This document shows positions 20,025 through 35,177 of a DNA stretch of 64,000 nucleotides, one piece after another (position 1 is the stretch's first letter; the number at the start of each line of letters is the position of its first letter). Under the pieces are notes generated by a model that searched no databases, was not told where the DNA came from, and saw only the letters and a list, made by a program, of their open reading frames with translations. The stretch is from Dermatophagoides farinae (lineage: Eukaryota > Arthropoda > Arachnida > Sarcoptiformes > Pyroglyphidae). The stretch covers positions 4,069,001 through 4,133,000 of the forward strand of contig NC_134682.1 in assembly GCF_024713945.1 (NCBI RefSeq), written 5' to 3'. Made by a program: the position numbers and the translations under genes.

Positions 20025-20581
20025 TTATTCAATCGTGATCGATATCGATTGATTTATGAAACAAAATGAAAATCAGAAACAAAAAATCCAAAACAACAAC
20101 AACATTCGAATCAAATCAGATGATCATCATTCTATGCTGCCATCTGTCAATGGTTAATGAAAAAAAAACAGAAAAAAATTTTTAACACTGGATGGCGTAA
20201 TAATCGTTCTGGAAAGAGACATGCGCATCATGTATACATTGTCATATACACGTGCAGCCATTGTGATTCGATATATCAAAAGAAAGAGCAAAAAAAAAAA
20301 AAAAATCAATTTCGATTTTCATGATCCAAAACACACACACACACATGTACTGTTTATTTTATTTTTGAAAATTTTGTGACAAAAAAACATTTTGTGTTTC
20401 GATTCAAAAAATTCGATTCAATTCGATTTGATATTATCTACAATGACCACTGATGTCATCCATGACACAACATAACTTTCTTTTCTTTTTTTTTTATTTT
20501 GAATTGAATTTATTTTTCTTTTGACCTTTACATTTTTTTGTTTGTTTGTTTGTTGTGGATAACTTAAATTAAAAAAAAAAG
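20025..20581. promoter_or_regulatory. Shared divergent upstream region
   Basis: 557 bases separate the divergent start codons of the small membrane protein and MYT1, so both promoters must lie here. It holds poly-A tracts, a CA repeat near 20331 and a GTTT run near 20540. No core promoter element can be assigned with confidence. Confidence 0.4.
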
Positions 20582-22931
20582 ATGACATCACCAACCGATC
20601 CATTATCATCGACAACGACACCAACACCACGTCCAATACCACAATTTTTTAATGAATACAATCATTTAACAACAAAACGTGAACGTTATAGTTCAACACC
20701 GAAACGTACACAATTACCACCAAGACCACCATCAAAATCATTTGCACAATATAGTCGTCTATCATTATCATTTAATCATTCTTGTCAACAAAATTCGAAT
20801 CATCATTTACATAATAGTCATCAACAAAAGGCAAGAATTATATCATTTAAAAATGAAAAACAACAACCACAATTATCACCATTGTATAATCGTCAACTAA
20901 AAGAATCATATTTAAAACAATGTTATCATATTGAAGAACGTATTGGTAGCGGTTCATTTGGTGATGTATTTCGTTGCCGTAATCGTTGGGATCAAAAATA
21001 TTATGCTGTAAAAGTGTCACGTGAAAAATTCAAAGGTAAAATTGATCGTGAAGAAAAATTGAATGAAGTTTGTAAACACGAACAATTACCGGATCATGAT
21101 CATTTGGTTAAATTACATTGTGCATGGGAAGAAAAACAAAGGCTTTATATTGAAACGGAATTATGTGCCGGTACATTATCAATGTTGGCCGATAATAATC
21201 ATGATCTAGCTGAATCAACAATATGGGCCATACTAGTCGACCTATTGAAAGCTATTGATCATCTACATACGAATAATTTGATTCATTTGGATATAAAACC
21301 AGAAAATATATTCATATCAAGAGATGGTGTCTGTAAATTGGGTGATTTTGGACTTATATTCGATATGAATAATGTAAGTAAAATTTTATTAATTTTTTTC
21401 ATTGTGTGTTGACACATTGTTTTTTCTAATAGCATGAATTAAAAGAAGCAACCGAAGGTGATCCAAAATATTTGGCCGGTGAAGTTATACAGGGTATTTT
21501 TACAAAATCGGCCGATATATTTTCATTGGGTATGACTATATTGGAGATTGCATGTGATCTAGATCTACCAAGTCGTGGTGATGCATGGCATTGGTTACGT
21601 ACTGGTGCTATACCTGATTATATTTTCAAACGTAAGTTGGTGGAAAAATTAAATTTGAAACTTGATTAATCAATTTAATTTTTTCTCTGTTTCATAGATC
21701 GAAATGATGATCTCAAACAAATCATTAAAATGATGTTGAATCCAGATCATTGTAATAGACCTACAGCAAGACAATTATTGGAACATCCATTGATCATTTC
21801 ACATGAACGTTATAGACGACAAGAATTGAAAGGGAAAAAATTTCGTTCCAAATTAACTGAAACAATACAAATGATTGATGCATTATGCATTGGACAAAAA
21901 ACATTTTTATGGCCATTATGGTCATGCGTAAAACAAATGGTCAATATTCTTTCGGCACCTTTTCGATTGTTATTATCGAATTTTCAACAACAACTACAAA
22001 TGAATTCAAGGCATGATTCTGATTTGATTTTAAAATCATTACATCAACAAAACTCGTATCCATCGACACCTATATCATCATCGATTAATAATCGAAATAA
22101 TAAAAATGTTTCCAGCAGTTCACGGCCAAAATCACCCAATTATAATCGAACATATGTATCAAATTATTTGGATCAATATTCAGATGATGATAATGATAAT
22201 ATGACTACATCAAGATTCATATCAAATCTTTCGTTTGATATGTCATTTGGTTCATCATCGGATGATGAATATAGCCATCAACAACAGCAACAACCACCAT
22301 CACAAAGGCAAATGATGATGAATGAATCATTGGATCGATTTGATAATCTAAGGTAAGTTGTCTGGTTTTATTTTGAGATTTTAGAATTTTTTTTTCTTTT
22401 TGTTTTTCTCCCAGTAATCGTAATCTATGTTCAACAGTTAATCATCATCATCATAGACCAACATCGATTAATTTTGAAATGACACCTAAATTCTCACCAT
22501 TAAATCAGAATAATAGTGTCGATGTAATGATGATACAAACAAGTCCAATACATTGTACTGATAATGGTGGTGGTGGTGGTGGTGGCAATTCAATCAAATC
22601 TGTCATACAACGTTTAACATTTGATGAATTTAGTTCAGATGAAATGGAAATGACTGAAAATGATGATAATGATGATGATAATGATAATAGTAATGAACCA
22701 ATCGGTATCACCAATAATAATAAAAATAATAATATTACCAAAGATGCCGATTCAACAACATCATCATCATCACCATTATCATTCCATGGTATTTCAGGTG
22801 ATTATCATCATTCAAATCATAATATTTTGAGAAAAAATTTAATGAAAGTAAGTGATGCAAAAAATGAAAAATAATTTAAATTTTTAACATTTTTGTTTTT
22901 TTTCTTGTAGTCATTCGACGAAATTGACTAA
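20582..22931 (+). CDS. PKMYT1: MYT1-type membrane-associated CDK1-inhibitory kinase
   Basis: Phosphorylates CDK1 on Thr14/Tyr15 and holds cells in G2; in animals it sits on ER/Golgi membranes. Exons are 20582-21373, 21433-21631, 21698-22352, 22415-22847 and 22911-22931, giving 699 residues (human 499). The kinase domain begins about residue 112 with CYHIEERIGSGSFGDVF. It has AVK lysine, HLDIKPENIF catalytic loop (HLD, the Wee1/Myt1 form), LGDFGL, and EGDPKYLAGEVIQG. SADIFSLGMTILEIACDL separates MYT1 from WEE1. After the domain a hydrophobic segment, TFLWPLWSCVKQMVNILSAP, would be the membrane anchor. The last third is Ser/Asn/Asp rich with poly-Gly, and the final exon encodes only SFDEID. Confidence 0.9.
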
Positions 22932-23025
22932 ATGGTATCGTGAAGAACAAAAAAAAACACTTTTCATATTGACTTTTTAAAAATTTTTTTTTGTATTTTG
23001 TTAATTTGTACCCTATTTTTATCAC

Positions 23026-23059
<34 letters not shown>

Positions 23060-26000
23060 AAACTTTTCTTTCTAATTTGTAATCAATTTTTTTTTTCGTT
23101 TAGCCACACTTACATAATTTGTATTGATATTTTTTTTACAATTGTCATCATCATCATCATCACATATATGTATAACTAAACGCGAATATATATGATACAC
23201 ATCATAAAAAAGTCTCTATATATCAATTGTTGATTCTTTGACCGATTCTCTTGAATATTCTTTTTTGACTTTAAAAAAACAAAAAAAAATTTTGATTTGA
23301 AATGAAAATTAATTATTCATTCATTCAATTTTGATTTGAAAACAAAAAAAAACTTTTATTTTCTCCAAAAAAGTTCCGGGTCCGGGTCAAGTAGTTTGTC
23401 TAATTCGTGTCTCATGCTACATGATTCGATACGATTCATTCATGGCCAATAATTTTTTTTTTCTGTTGTTGTTGTTGTTGTTGTTCTTGATTGACAGGTA
23501 AAAGTATTTTTTGTTTTCTTTTTTCATCACATTTTTTTTTTGTTGGCAACACAATTCATTAATGATTGTCCCCAATACGTGACGTGAAATTTTTCATGGT
23601 TTTTTTGGAGACATGATGATGATGATGATATATGGTTCTATATACAGACAAATGATTGTTTGCATACGTGTGTGTGTGTGTGGCCATATTGTTTGTTCCA
23701 AAGAAGATACAAAAAAAAATATTGCCAAATTCATTTTTCCATCATTCAATGTGTATTATGTATTGTTTGTATGTTGTCAAAGGCAACCCGGTGTCTAATG
23801 AATCATGACAATAATTGACGCATTTTTTTTTATCACAACAGAATAATTTTTTCTTTTTTCGATCGAACATATGAATTCAATAATTGATAGATGACCGTTG
23901 ATATAGATTGATTTATATTTTATTTCATTTTCATATAAACAATCAAAAATTGATCAATCTTTTCATTCATTTTCAAATCGATTTTTATCTAAATTATCAT
24001 GTCATTTATGTATGGACCCCCTGGATTCTAATACATTGATGAAACGTAACCACCCTTTTTGGTGGTAGTGGCAGTCTACGCTAATAATCAACGTTACAAC
24101 GGTAGGAGTGGTCAATTGTTTAAATTCAGTTTCGGTTGACTGACAATAAATTGCATTCTCTCTCTCTCTTTTGCTCTCTTTCTGTTGTTTGTTCGATTTT
24201 AGCCAACAACAAAAACAACAACGGAACGAATAAAAAAATTCGTTGCAATTCACAATATTATTACCCCAAAAAAAAAAAAAAAAAATTTCGTCGACTGTTG
24301 TTGTTGTATATCGTGATGATGGTTGATGGACACCGAAAAGAAAAAAAAACCCGTTGAGTTTTATTATTTTTTTTTCTTTTTTATCGGTTGTTGTAGATGG
24401 TGGATGTATTTTTTGAACAAGTTTTTTTTTCATTCTTTTTTTTCATCATTCTTCATCTTGATTGCTTCCTGAGTGTTGTGCGACTACCAGCCACCACAAA
24501 ATAATAACAACAACAACCAGTCACAAAATCTCATCTTGACTCGAATTTTTTTTTATTTGTTGTTGTTGTTTTTACTTGTATTTATCATCATCATCATCTA
24601 CAACAACAACAACAACAACAACAAAAATTTTTGTAAATTTTCAACCATATCGAATATTTTGATTTTATTATGACCAATTCATCAATAGAAACTATTTAAA
24701 ATTTGTTCAGCTCTCTTTAGTTAATCTGGAATCTGGTAATATTTTGTTGCTTGCCACTTTTCTCTCTGTCTCTCTATCTCGCTCTTTTTTTTCTCTCTCT
24801 TTGATTTACTCCATCACAATCCCCCCATCCACTCAATCATTAATCGTGAAATGATGATGATGAAGTTTATTATTATCCAATGACAAGTGAAAAAAACAGA
24901 AAACAAAATAAAAGGGTTTAGTTTTTTCCATCTTGTTGAATCATCGAATTTCACATATATAAAATAATGTGTTTTATTTTTCCCCAAAGAAAAAAGATTC
25001 TTTTTTTTTTGTTCTCACACCATTTGTTTTCAATATATTGATGAATGAAAAACACCAATCATCATCATCGGTTATATATCCACTATTTATCTTTTTTTTT
25101 TTAAAAAAAAAAGATTATGTAGATTTGTCGTCGTGGTTGGTGGTTGTTGGTTCCGAAAAAAAAACAAAACAAAACAAGAAGTCCACTACTCTCGCTGCTT
25201 TTGGCCAGTTTGTATGGACGTCGTCGTTGTTTGTATGAATTTACTTTTTTTTCTTGTTATTGTTATTGTTCTGATGTGGATGATTCGACTCAAATTTCAT
25301 GTGTGATATCTGTGTGTGTGTGTTTGGATTCCGTTAATCGTTAGAATATTTTGTGGTTTGTTTATTTTCAAAATTTCAATTAGTTTCAAACATCATATCA
25401 TATTCAATAATAATTGTGCTTGTCATTGTGTGTATGTGTGTGTGTTTTTTATTTTTCTTGAAAAAAAGCCGATGATGATGATGGCTTAGTCATCATTATC
25501 ACAGTCTTTGTCTTGTTTTTATGACAAAATTTTTTGCTTTTTGTGTGTGTGTATGTTTAAAAAAAATTCAATATTCAACCAACTTAATCTTCACACATTA
25601 GATAGATAGATAGATGTGGGTGTTGCCTCATCTTCATCACATGATGATGATGAAATATGAGAACACGTTGCTCTTGATTATATTGTGACACTTTGACCAG
25701 CCAACAACACTAATAATAGAAAAAAAAATCCTAATTTTTATGGTCTTTATATGTGCGATTTCTTTTTTTTTTTTTTAAAGATGACGCACATGAACAAAGA
25801 TCAATTTTTTTCCTTTGTTTCTTCTTGCACAGAATTGTATTGATTAAAAAAATTTTTTTTCTTCTGTCAACGGAATCAAGTTTACCAGCAACAATAAATC
25901 GATTTTTTTTCTCTGTTTGTTTCTCCATCTTCCTCCTTTTTCATTCATCACAATAATAATCGGAGTAACCTTGATTTTTATTCTTGAAATTATAATGCTA

Positions 26001-26221
26001 ATATAATTATCGTTTATTACAGAATTTCAAATTGTAAAACAGAACAACCATAACAGCAGCGACGGCAGCATTAGTAACAGCAGCTATCGATATCAGCTTT
26101 TTGGCAAAGTGAACATTATTTGAAAAGTGTCGAAACAAAATTTTTTTGTTTTGTTTTTGCTTCCACTTTTTTTTCAAATTCTTTGATCTATCATCAAAAT
26201 TTTCAAATCAAATCAATCAAA
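22932..26221. other. Gene-free 3.3 kb between MYT1 and kinesin-13
   Basis: Simple repeats (CA 23029-23057, TTG near 23465, CAA near 24600), poly-A/T and CT-rich sequence. The last 150 bases, with CAG/ACAG-type sequence near 26050, may be kinesin 5' UTR. No coding exon found. Confidence 0.6.
23029..23057. repeat. (CA)n microsatellite
   Basis: 14 CA units about 100 bases downstream of the MYT1 stop, probably in its 3' UTR. Confidence 0.9.
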
Positions 26222-29155
<2,934 letters not shown>

Positions 29156-30018
29156 TTTTTTTTCCCCAATCAATCAGGAAAAGTAATTCGACCAATATTG
29201 ATTATTATCAACAATTTATTATTATTATTAAATTGTCAATCGTCATTCAACTAAACTTCCATCCAAGTTTCAAACAAAAAATTCTATAAATTTGTTGTTG
29301 CTGCTGCTACACTACTACCACCCTACATAATTCAAATTTTGGTCATATATTGAGCGAGACCCACCTTGTCATCGTCTTTCTTCCACCTGCATTACCACCA
29401 TCCACCCCCACAACATCAACTATTTGTGCATAATTTATTCTTGAAAACAAAACAAAAAATTGATTTGAATTTCTTCAAGTGTTTTTATCTTCTCAATGTA
29501 AAATTGATTCAATTTTATAACCAAAAAAAATGATGATTTCTACAATGGTAATTTTATCCAATGTGGTGATTGTGGTGGTGATATGATAATAATTTATACG
29601 CGCCACGTTTATATATATGGCCTCCACACACACACACAAACACATTACCCACCTAAATTATTTTAAATTTTTTTTTTTAATTTTATCATTTGTCTGATTT
29701 TTTTTTATTTTCAAAAAGAAATTAAAAAAATTTTCTTATAGTGTTGTGTGCGTGGCTAGTGTGTGTGTGTATGTAATGTGTGTCTTTTATATGTTGTGTA
29801 AATAATTGAAATTTGTAATGATGATGACACAGAGATTCAGGCTCACACACCCACATTATCAGTGTGTATGAGACCACTTTATATTTGTTCTGTGATTCAT
29901 TTTTTTTTGTTTTGTTTTTAAGCATCAACAATGCATTATAAATACACACATACCAGCGTGTGCTATGGATTATCAAATGAGAATGGATTATGATTGATGT
30001 CCGAATTAATTATACTCA

Positions 30019-30052
<34 letters not shown>

Positions 30053-30329
30053 GATTTATTTGAATTTTAGATTTGCACCTTTTTATCACCCCCCCCATAA
30101 ATTCACATATAACACACACAGAGAGAGAGAGAAATTCAATGATTATAAATTGGCTAATCTTGTTTTTGAATCAAAAATCAAATCATAATAAATAAAAATA
30201 AAATTTTTAACACTGAAATGATGATTGACGATAATATTTGGTGGTGTTTGTGTGTGTTTTTTTTTTTATTTTTTATTTATTGAATTATCGATATTTGGTT
30301 GTACGGTTTGTTTTTTTTTGTTGTTTCAT
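29156..30329. other. Intergenic between kinesin-13 and phosphatase-like gene (convergent)
   Basis: 3' flanks of two convergent genes. Contains CA/TG repeats (30027-30052 and near 29630 and 29759), poly-T tracts and a GA run at 30121. Nothing coding is supported. Confidence 0.6.
30027..30052. repeat. (AC)n microsatellite
   Basis: 13 AC units between the convergent kinesin-13 and phosphatase-like genes. Confidence 0.9.
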
Positions 30330-33079
30330 TCATTCAATTATTGTATTGATTTTAATGATTCGAATCTTTGGTGAATCGACTACCACTACTGTCAATTCAT
30401 GATCATTACGTCCACCAGTGTTTGTAGCAGCAGAAGAACCAATTATTGCTGAAGAATTTGGTACACTAAATAAATTAATAATACGTTTTTGGCCACCAAT
30501 ATGAAAACCACGATCCAATTGTTGATTAGCACGTATCAAATGTGTAAGACCATTACGATTTAAATAATCAATATTTTGATTATCATCAGCAGTATTCATT
30601 CTAGACACATTGATCAATATTTCTTTAACTATAGGAAATTGATTTGGATCTTTTAATTCTTTTGGTAAATTATTATTAATATCATCAATCGATGTGGTCG
30701 TACGAATGGGCAGATTATTATTAACACATGCAACCGATTCATCGATTATTATAGCCAATGGCATACGATCGAATATATCATTGATCAATTCATAAAGAAT
30801 ATGTCCACTTTTATCACCATATTTTCGATTACATTCTGATTGAAATTTATTTTTCTGCATTTGTCTACATTCATTATGGCCACGAAGTAGAAAAAATTTA
30901 TTTGGTGTAATAATTTTCAATGCAAACAAATACAATATACATTCGATTCCCATTGAATTAATGCCAATACCATTAACATAATTGCCAAGAAAAACATAAT
31001 TACTGGGTACAACTGGAACACTTGTCCATAGGGCTCGTTCCATTTTGATTAAATTACCTAAATCACCGATAATATCACCAATAATATATGATGATGAATT
31101 TATACGTATCAATTTATCTTCACAATCAAATATTGCACGAACATTTTGACATAGAATGGTTACATAACGAATAAATAGATCATGATTATTATCAGTACCA
31201 GCAAAAAATCCCAATGGTTGATGTTGTTGTTTGTTGTTGATGATGTCGATCTTTTCGTGATTGTTGTTGTTGTTGTTGTACGGCATTAGCAGCATTAAAT
31301 TCTCGTAACATATCCAAAAATGTTGGACCAATCGATACAGTTGAGAATACATAATCCTGTGAATATTTATGCATAGTCATTTCATTTTTATCATTATTAA
31401 CTGTTGGATCATTGCTAATATTCAATTCGTTTGTATCATCGTCTAAAAAGAGAGAAAAAAAAGAAAAATTTAAATTCAAAAAAAAAAATTTCCAGAAAAA
31501 ACAACTTACGTTCAAGAATATTTCTAGCTTCAATACAACGACCAATCGGATCGAAACGTACACAATGTGAACCAAATTCATAATTACGTTCACGACATGC
31601 TAAACAAGGGCCATGACTTTTATCAACAATAACGGATGATGAATGATGATGATGTGATGATTCAACACGACTTTTACGATATGCAGAAATTCTTGTATCA
31701 TTACGGCGTTGAAAATTATGACAAATATGCACCAATAATGGACTTGATGCACGACACAATGATTCTGTACGTATTGAATCATTTGATACTAAATGAATAA
31801 ATTGATCAAAATTTATTGGAAAATTTTTCCATGTACCAAGCGATTGTTCATTCCAATTTAAATCACGAAACATTCTGGCCATATCATTTTGATCCAAATG
31901 ATCACGACGTTCCAGATCATAATAACGAAATATAAAACGTAATCGTTGATTTGTATTTGGACAACCAGGTTCTATTGAAACGATACCAGAGAAAAATTCT
32001 TGAAATGTTAGATAACCACAACGATTTGAATTGAATGCCTGAAATAGCTGTAATAGTGTATCACATTCATGAAAATAATCATTAATATAACTACAAAATG
32101 ACCAATATGTCATATAGAATGATGGAAAACAATGTTCCAAAAAATCGCTATAAATTTTTCCAATATCCATTTTTGATATATGAAACGTATTTGCTAATAT
32201 TTGATCTATATTTTTATTCTGCTGCTGCTGTTGTTGTTGTTGTTGATTAATCAAATCCTGCAGTCCAATCATAGTAATCAAATTATCAACATTGAAACCA
32301 ATTTCTGATATTTCTCTTGGTTTATTTGTTTCCACTAAGAATGATACAAACATTGGTACTTCAGGACCCCATAATCCGGATATATTACCGGTGATGGCAT
32401 CATTCATGTCTATCCATTGTAAATGTTTACTACTTGTACAGCATTTAAATTGTGTTGCTGTATCACCAGGTGGTTGATTAACACTATCCAATGTGACCAA
32501 TTGTATTAAACGATAAATAAATTTTTTTGTCATCGGTAATTGTATCCGCAATATGTGGACACAATTAATACTTTGTACTGGTATTGTTTTCACTAATCTT
32601 GGATCAATTTCTGAATCTTCTTTTGAGAATATTATGGCAATACCTTCGGTAGTGGCCATATTCCATGTTTTATCCGGTTGTAATGCAACAAATGGTAACC
32701 AAACAGCATTATTACGTTCATTAAGGCTAAGCATTATTCTTCGATGTAATGGACAATAGAATATATAGGCAATACAATTGTACATATATTCACCAATTGG
32801 TGAACCACTTTCTGGTTCTAATTTAGCAATAGTGAATTCTTTTAATTTAGGCAATTGTGTCATATCAAAACCATGAAAATCTACTGATGGTTGTGGTTGT
32901 TGTTGCTGCTGATTCTGCTGATGCTGATGCTGCTGCTGCTGTCCAACACCCATACCAATCGATTCAATAGAATTAGTTGAATTTGTTGTACTTCGAGATG
33001 ATTTCTGTGATGACATCGATGATGATGACAATGATGATGATGATGATGATGTCTTTGTTGATGTTGTTGATGATTTCAT
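30330..33079 (-). CDS. EF-hand protein with catalytically degenerate PPP-type phosphatase domain (frame broken)
   Basis: Two exons, 33079-31510 and 31442-30330, join in phase 1. Exon 1 (about 523 residues) has a Ser/Gln-rich start and an unrecognised globular region. Two degenerate EF-hands follow (NSNRCGYLTFQE and DLERRDHLDQND), then a short Cys segment, HGPCLACRERN. Exon 2 holds a PP1/PP2A-like fold: IIGDIIGDLGNL, YVFLGNYVNG, FFLLRGHNECRQM, LIRANQQ and NLFSVPNSSA. Metal ligands are lost: GDIHG is GDIIG, GDYVDRG is GNYVNGI, RGNHE is RGHNE and the RAHQ His is Asn. It should therefore be an inactive pseudophosphatase, perhaps a scaffold or PP1 competitor. Between about 31300 and 31200, in Gln/Asn codon repeats, the reading frame shifts by one base with no usable intron. 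This is a likely sequence error or allele-level lesion. Confidence 0.7.
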
Positions 33080-33288
33080 AATTTTTTTATATTTTTAAAT
33101 TAATGAAAAAAAAATTGAAATAAAAAAATAACGTATTTTTGATACAACGAATTTCATCGATATCAATAATTTATAGTCACTATTTATATATTAATGTGAA
33201 AAATTATTTTCGTTCTTTAATAGAATTATTATCAAATTAATTAGAATTAGAAACAATAAACAGTAACATAATAAAATAATTCATTCAT

Positions 33289-33808
33289 TCATTTGTTATT
33301 ACCAATCATCATCATCATCATTGTTGTTGTAGCATCATTTAATTGTTCGAATGTTTGAAGATTTTGTTGTGCCGATTGTTGTAGATAATTTTTTCTTTCA
33401 ATCAATTTTTTTCTACAACAATCACGTTTATTTATTAATCGTACCATTTTATAACGTAATTCATTTTGATGTTCATTTTTTTCATTATAACATTGTCGTA
33501 ATTCTTTCAATGTGTTTGCACGAATTTTACATTCATCCAAATAAATCTATTATAATCAATCAATCAGTAAATCAGTGATATAATGATAAAAAAAAAAAAA
33601 CAAAATCAATAATTACAATTGTAAATCACCAACAAAAATATTACCTCTTTTTCATTTTTATTCTGTTTCACTTGACAAAGTACAAGCAAAATATTACGAA
33701 ATGATTGTCCATTTGGTTGTCGTAGAAAAATAAGCCGATATAATTCAAATTCATCATGAACATTTAACGTTTTATTCCGATGTGGTTGCTGATGTATATG
33801 ATGACGAT

Positions 33809-33839
<31 letters not shown>

Positions 33840-33998
33840 ATGATCACCATTATTCGATGATAATTGATGATGATTATTAGTATTAAATGGACAATAATAA
33901 CATTTCAATAATATTATCAATCTATTGAATAATTTATATTTATAATCAAAATCAAATTTATTATAATTATTATTATCGTTAATCCAAACATCATCATA

Positions 33999-34033
<35 letters not shown>

Positions 34034-34274
34034 TAGAATTTAATTCCATTACAATCATATGTAATGTATACAGGACAGTTAAATGATTCGGTTGAATGAA
34101 ATCATTTGATCGTAACTTGAATTGATGATGAAAATATTTTGATAATAGATTAATTATTCGATGATTTTCATTAACATTATTCATTATCATCATCATTATC
34201 ACATCATCAACAACAATGATTTTATGATTGAAATTGAAATTTTTTCCAAATTTCTGATGACAAAACACAAACAA
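33289..34274 (-). CDS. Unrecognised Asn/Asp-rich protein with C-terminal coiled coil
   Basis: Two exons, 34274-33645 and 33546-33289, joined in phase 0 with a GTAATA donor and TAG acceptor, give about 295 residues. The first 60 residues include several Met, so the start could be one of the later ATGs near 34197. Blocks that look truly coding are FKLRSNDFIQPNHLTVLYTL, FNRLIILLKCYYCPFN and HDEFELYRLIFLRQPNGQSF. Asp, Asn and His repeats separate them. Exon 2 is a charged helix rich in Lys/Arg/Glu (LKELRQCYNEKNEHQNELRY), so a coiled coil. A helical N-domain followed by a coiled coil faintly recalls kinetochore Nuf2, but the match is too weak to name it. Neighbours give no functional hint. Confidence 0.55.
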
Positions 34275-35177
34275 TAAACATTTTTCACAATTATAGCCAG
34301 TTGTATTTTACTTTAGTTTTTATTTTTTTTCGTCATCCTAGTCAATGTCAATTTTTCTTGATGATGATGATATTTTTTTTCGAACGAATTGAAAATGGAA
34401 AAAAAACTTAGTCACCAACACACACCACATTCGAATCATTGTTTTGTTTGTTTTCACTTTTCTTTGACCTCGATCGATTGATTTATTTACACTTGAAAGG
34501 ACTTGAAATTCAATTTATGGCTAGAATTTTGACAGAACAAAAAAAAAGTCTATTAATTGCAAATTAAATGACAAAAAATGTATAACAACAACAACAACAG
34601 CAGCAAAAAAAAAAAATTCACCATGTAATCAATCAATCACCAAATTTAAATAGACATGAAATTTGAATTGCAGAATTAATTATGGAGATGGATCAACAAA
34701 TAAGAGAATCAAATTACAATATAATTTTTTTTCATCGTTTTTTGTTGAATTTAATGACACAAAAAAATATTCTTCATCGGTTGTTCATCATCATCATCAT
34801 CATTGTTGTTTTTGAAATTCGTACCATTTTTTTTATCGTTTGTTTAACACAACAATCATCATCATATCCTCGAATATTTTTTGTCATGATAATGATATAT
34901 ATCAATAATAATGTTCTCTTTGGAATACCTTTGTTTATCTTGTCGTTTTTATTGTTTCAATTTCAACATTTGGGTCATTCATCATGTGTTGTTTTGGTTG
35001 ATTCACCTGACTCGAATTTTTGATTCGATCATCATGATGATGATGCTGATGATGATTTAAATTATTTTTTTAGTTTCAAATGAAAAAAAATGATTCATTT
35101 CAAATCTAACGATCATCATCATATCATCATCATCATCAACGAATTGTGTTGTGTAAAAGAGAAGAAAAAAATTTATA
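34275..35177. other. Intergenic upstream of the six-cysteine gene pair
   Basis: AT-rich, with CAT and TTG repeats. A 113-residue hydrophobic frame at 34682-35023 is judged to be chance (poly-Ile/Phe from T-rich DNA). The final 100 bases are probably the 5' UTR of the next gene. Confidence 0.5.

Noticed and set aside
22505-22741. 78-residue minus-strand Leu/Ser/Pro frame opposite MYT1
   Set aside because: Antisense shadow of Gly, Asn and Asp codon repeats in the kinase tail.
31192-31593. A separate gene between the EF-hand and phosphatase-like parts
   Set aside because: Its coding portion is simply the start of exon 2 of the EF-hand/pseudophosphatase gene, and the frame only ends because of the apparent shift.
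34682-35023. 113-residue hydrophobic frame upstream of the six-cysteine genes
   Set aside because: Composition is Ile/Phe/Leu from T-rich DNA. It has no family motif and no Cys spacing like its neighbours, and the start context is unremarkable.
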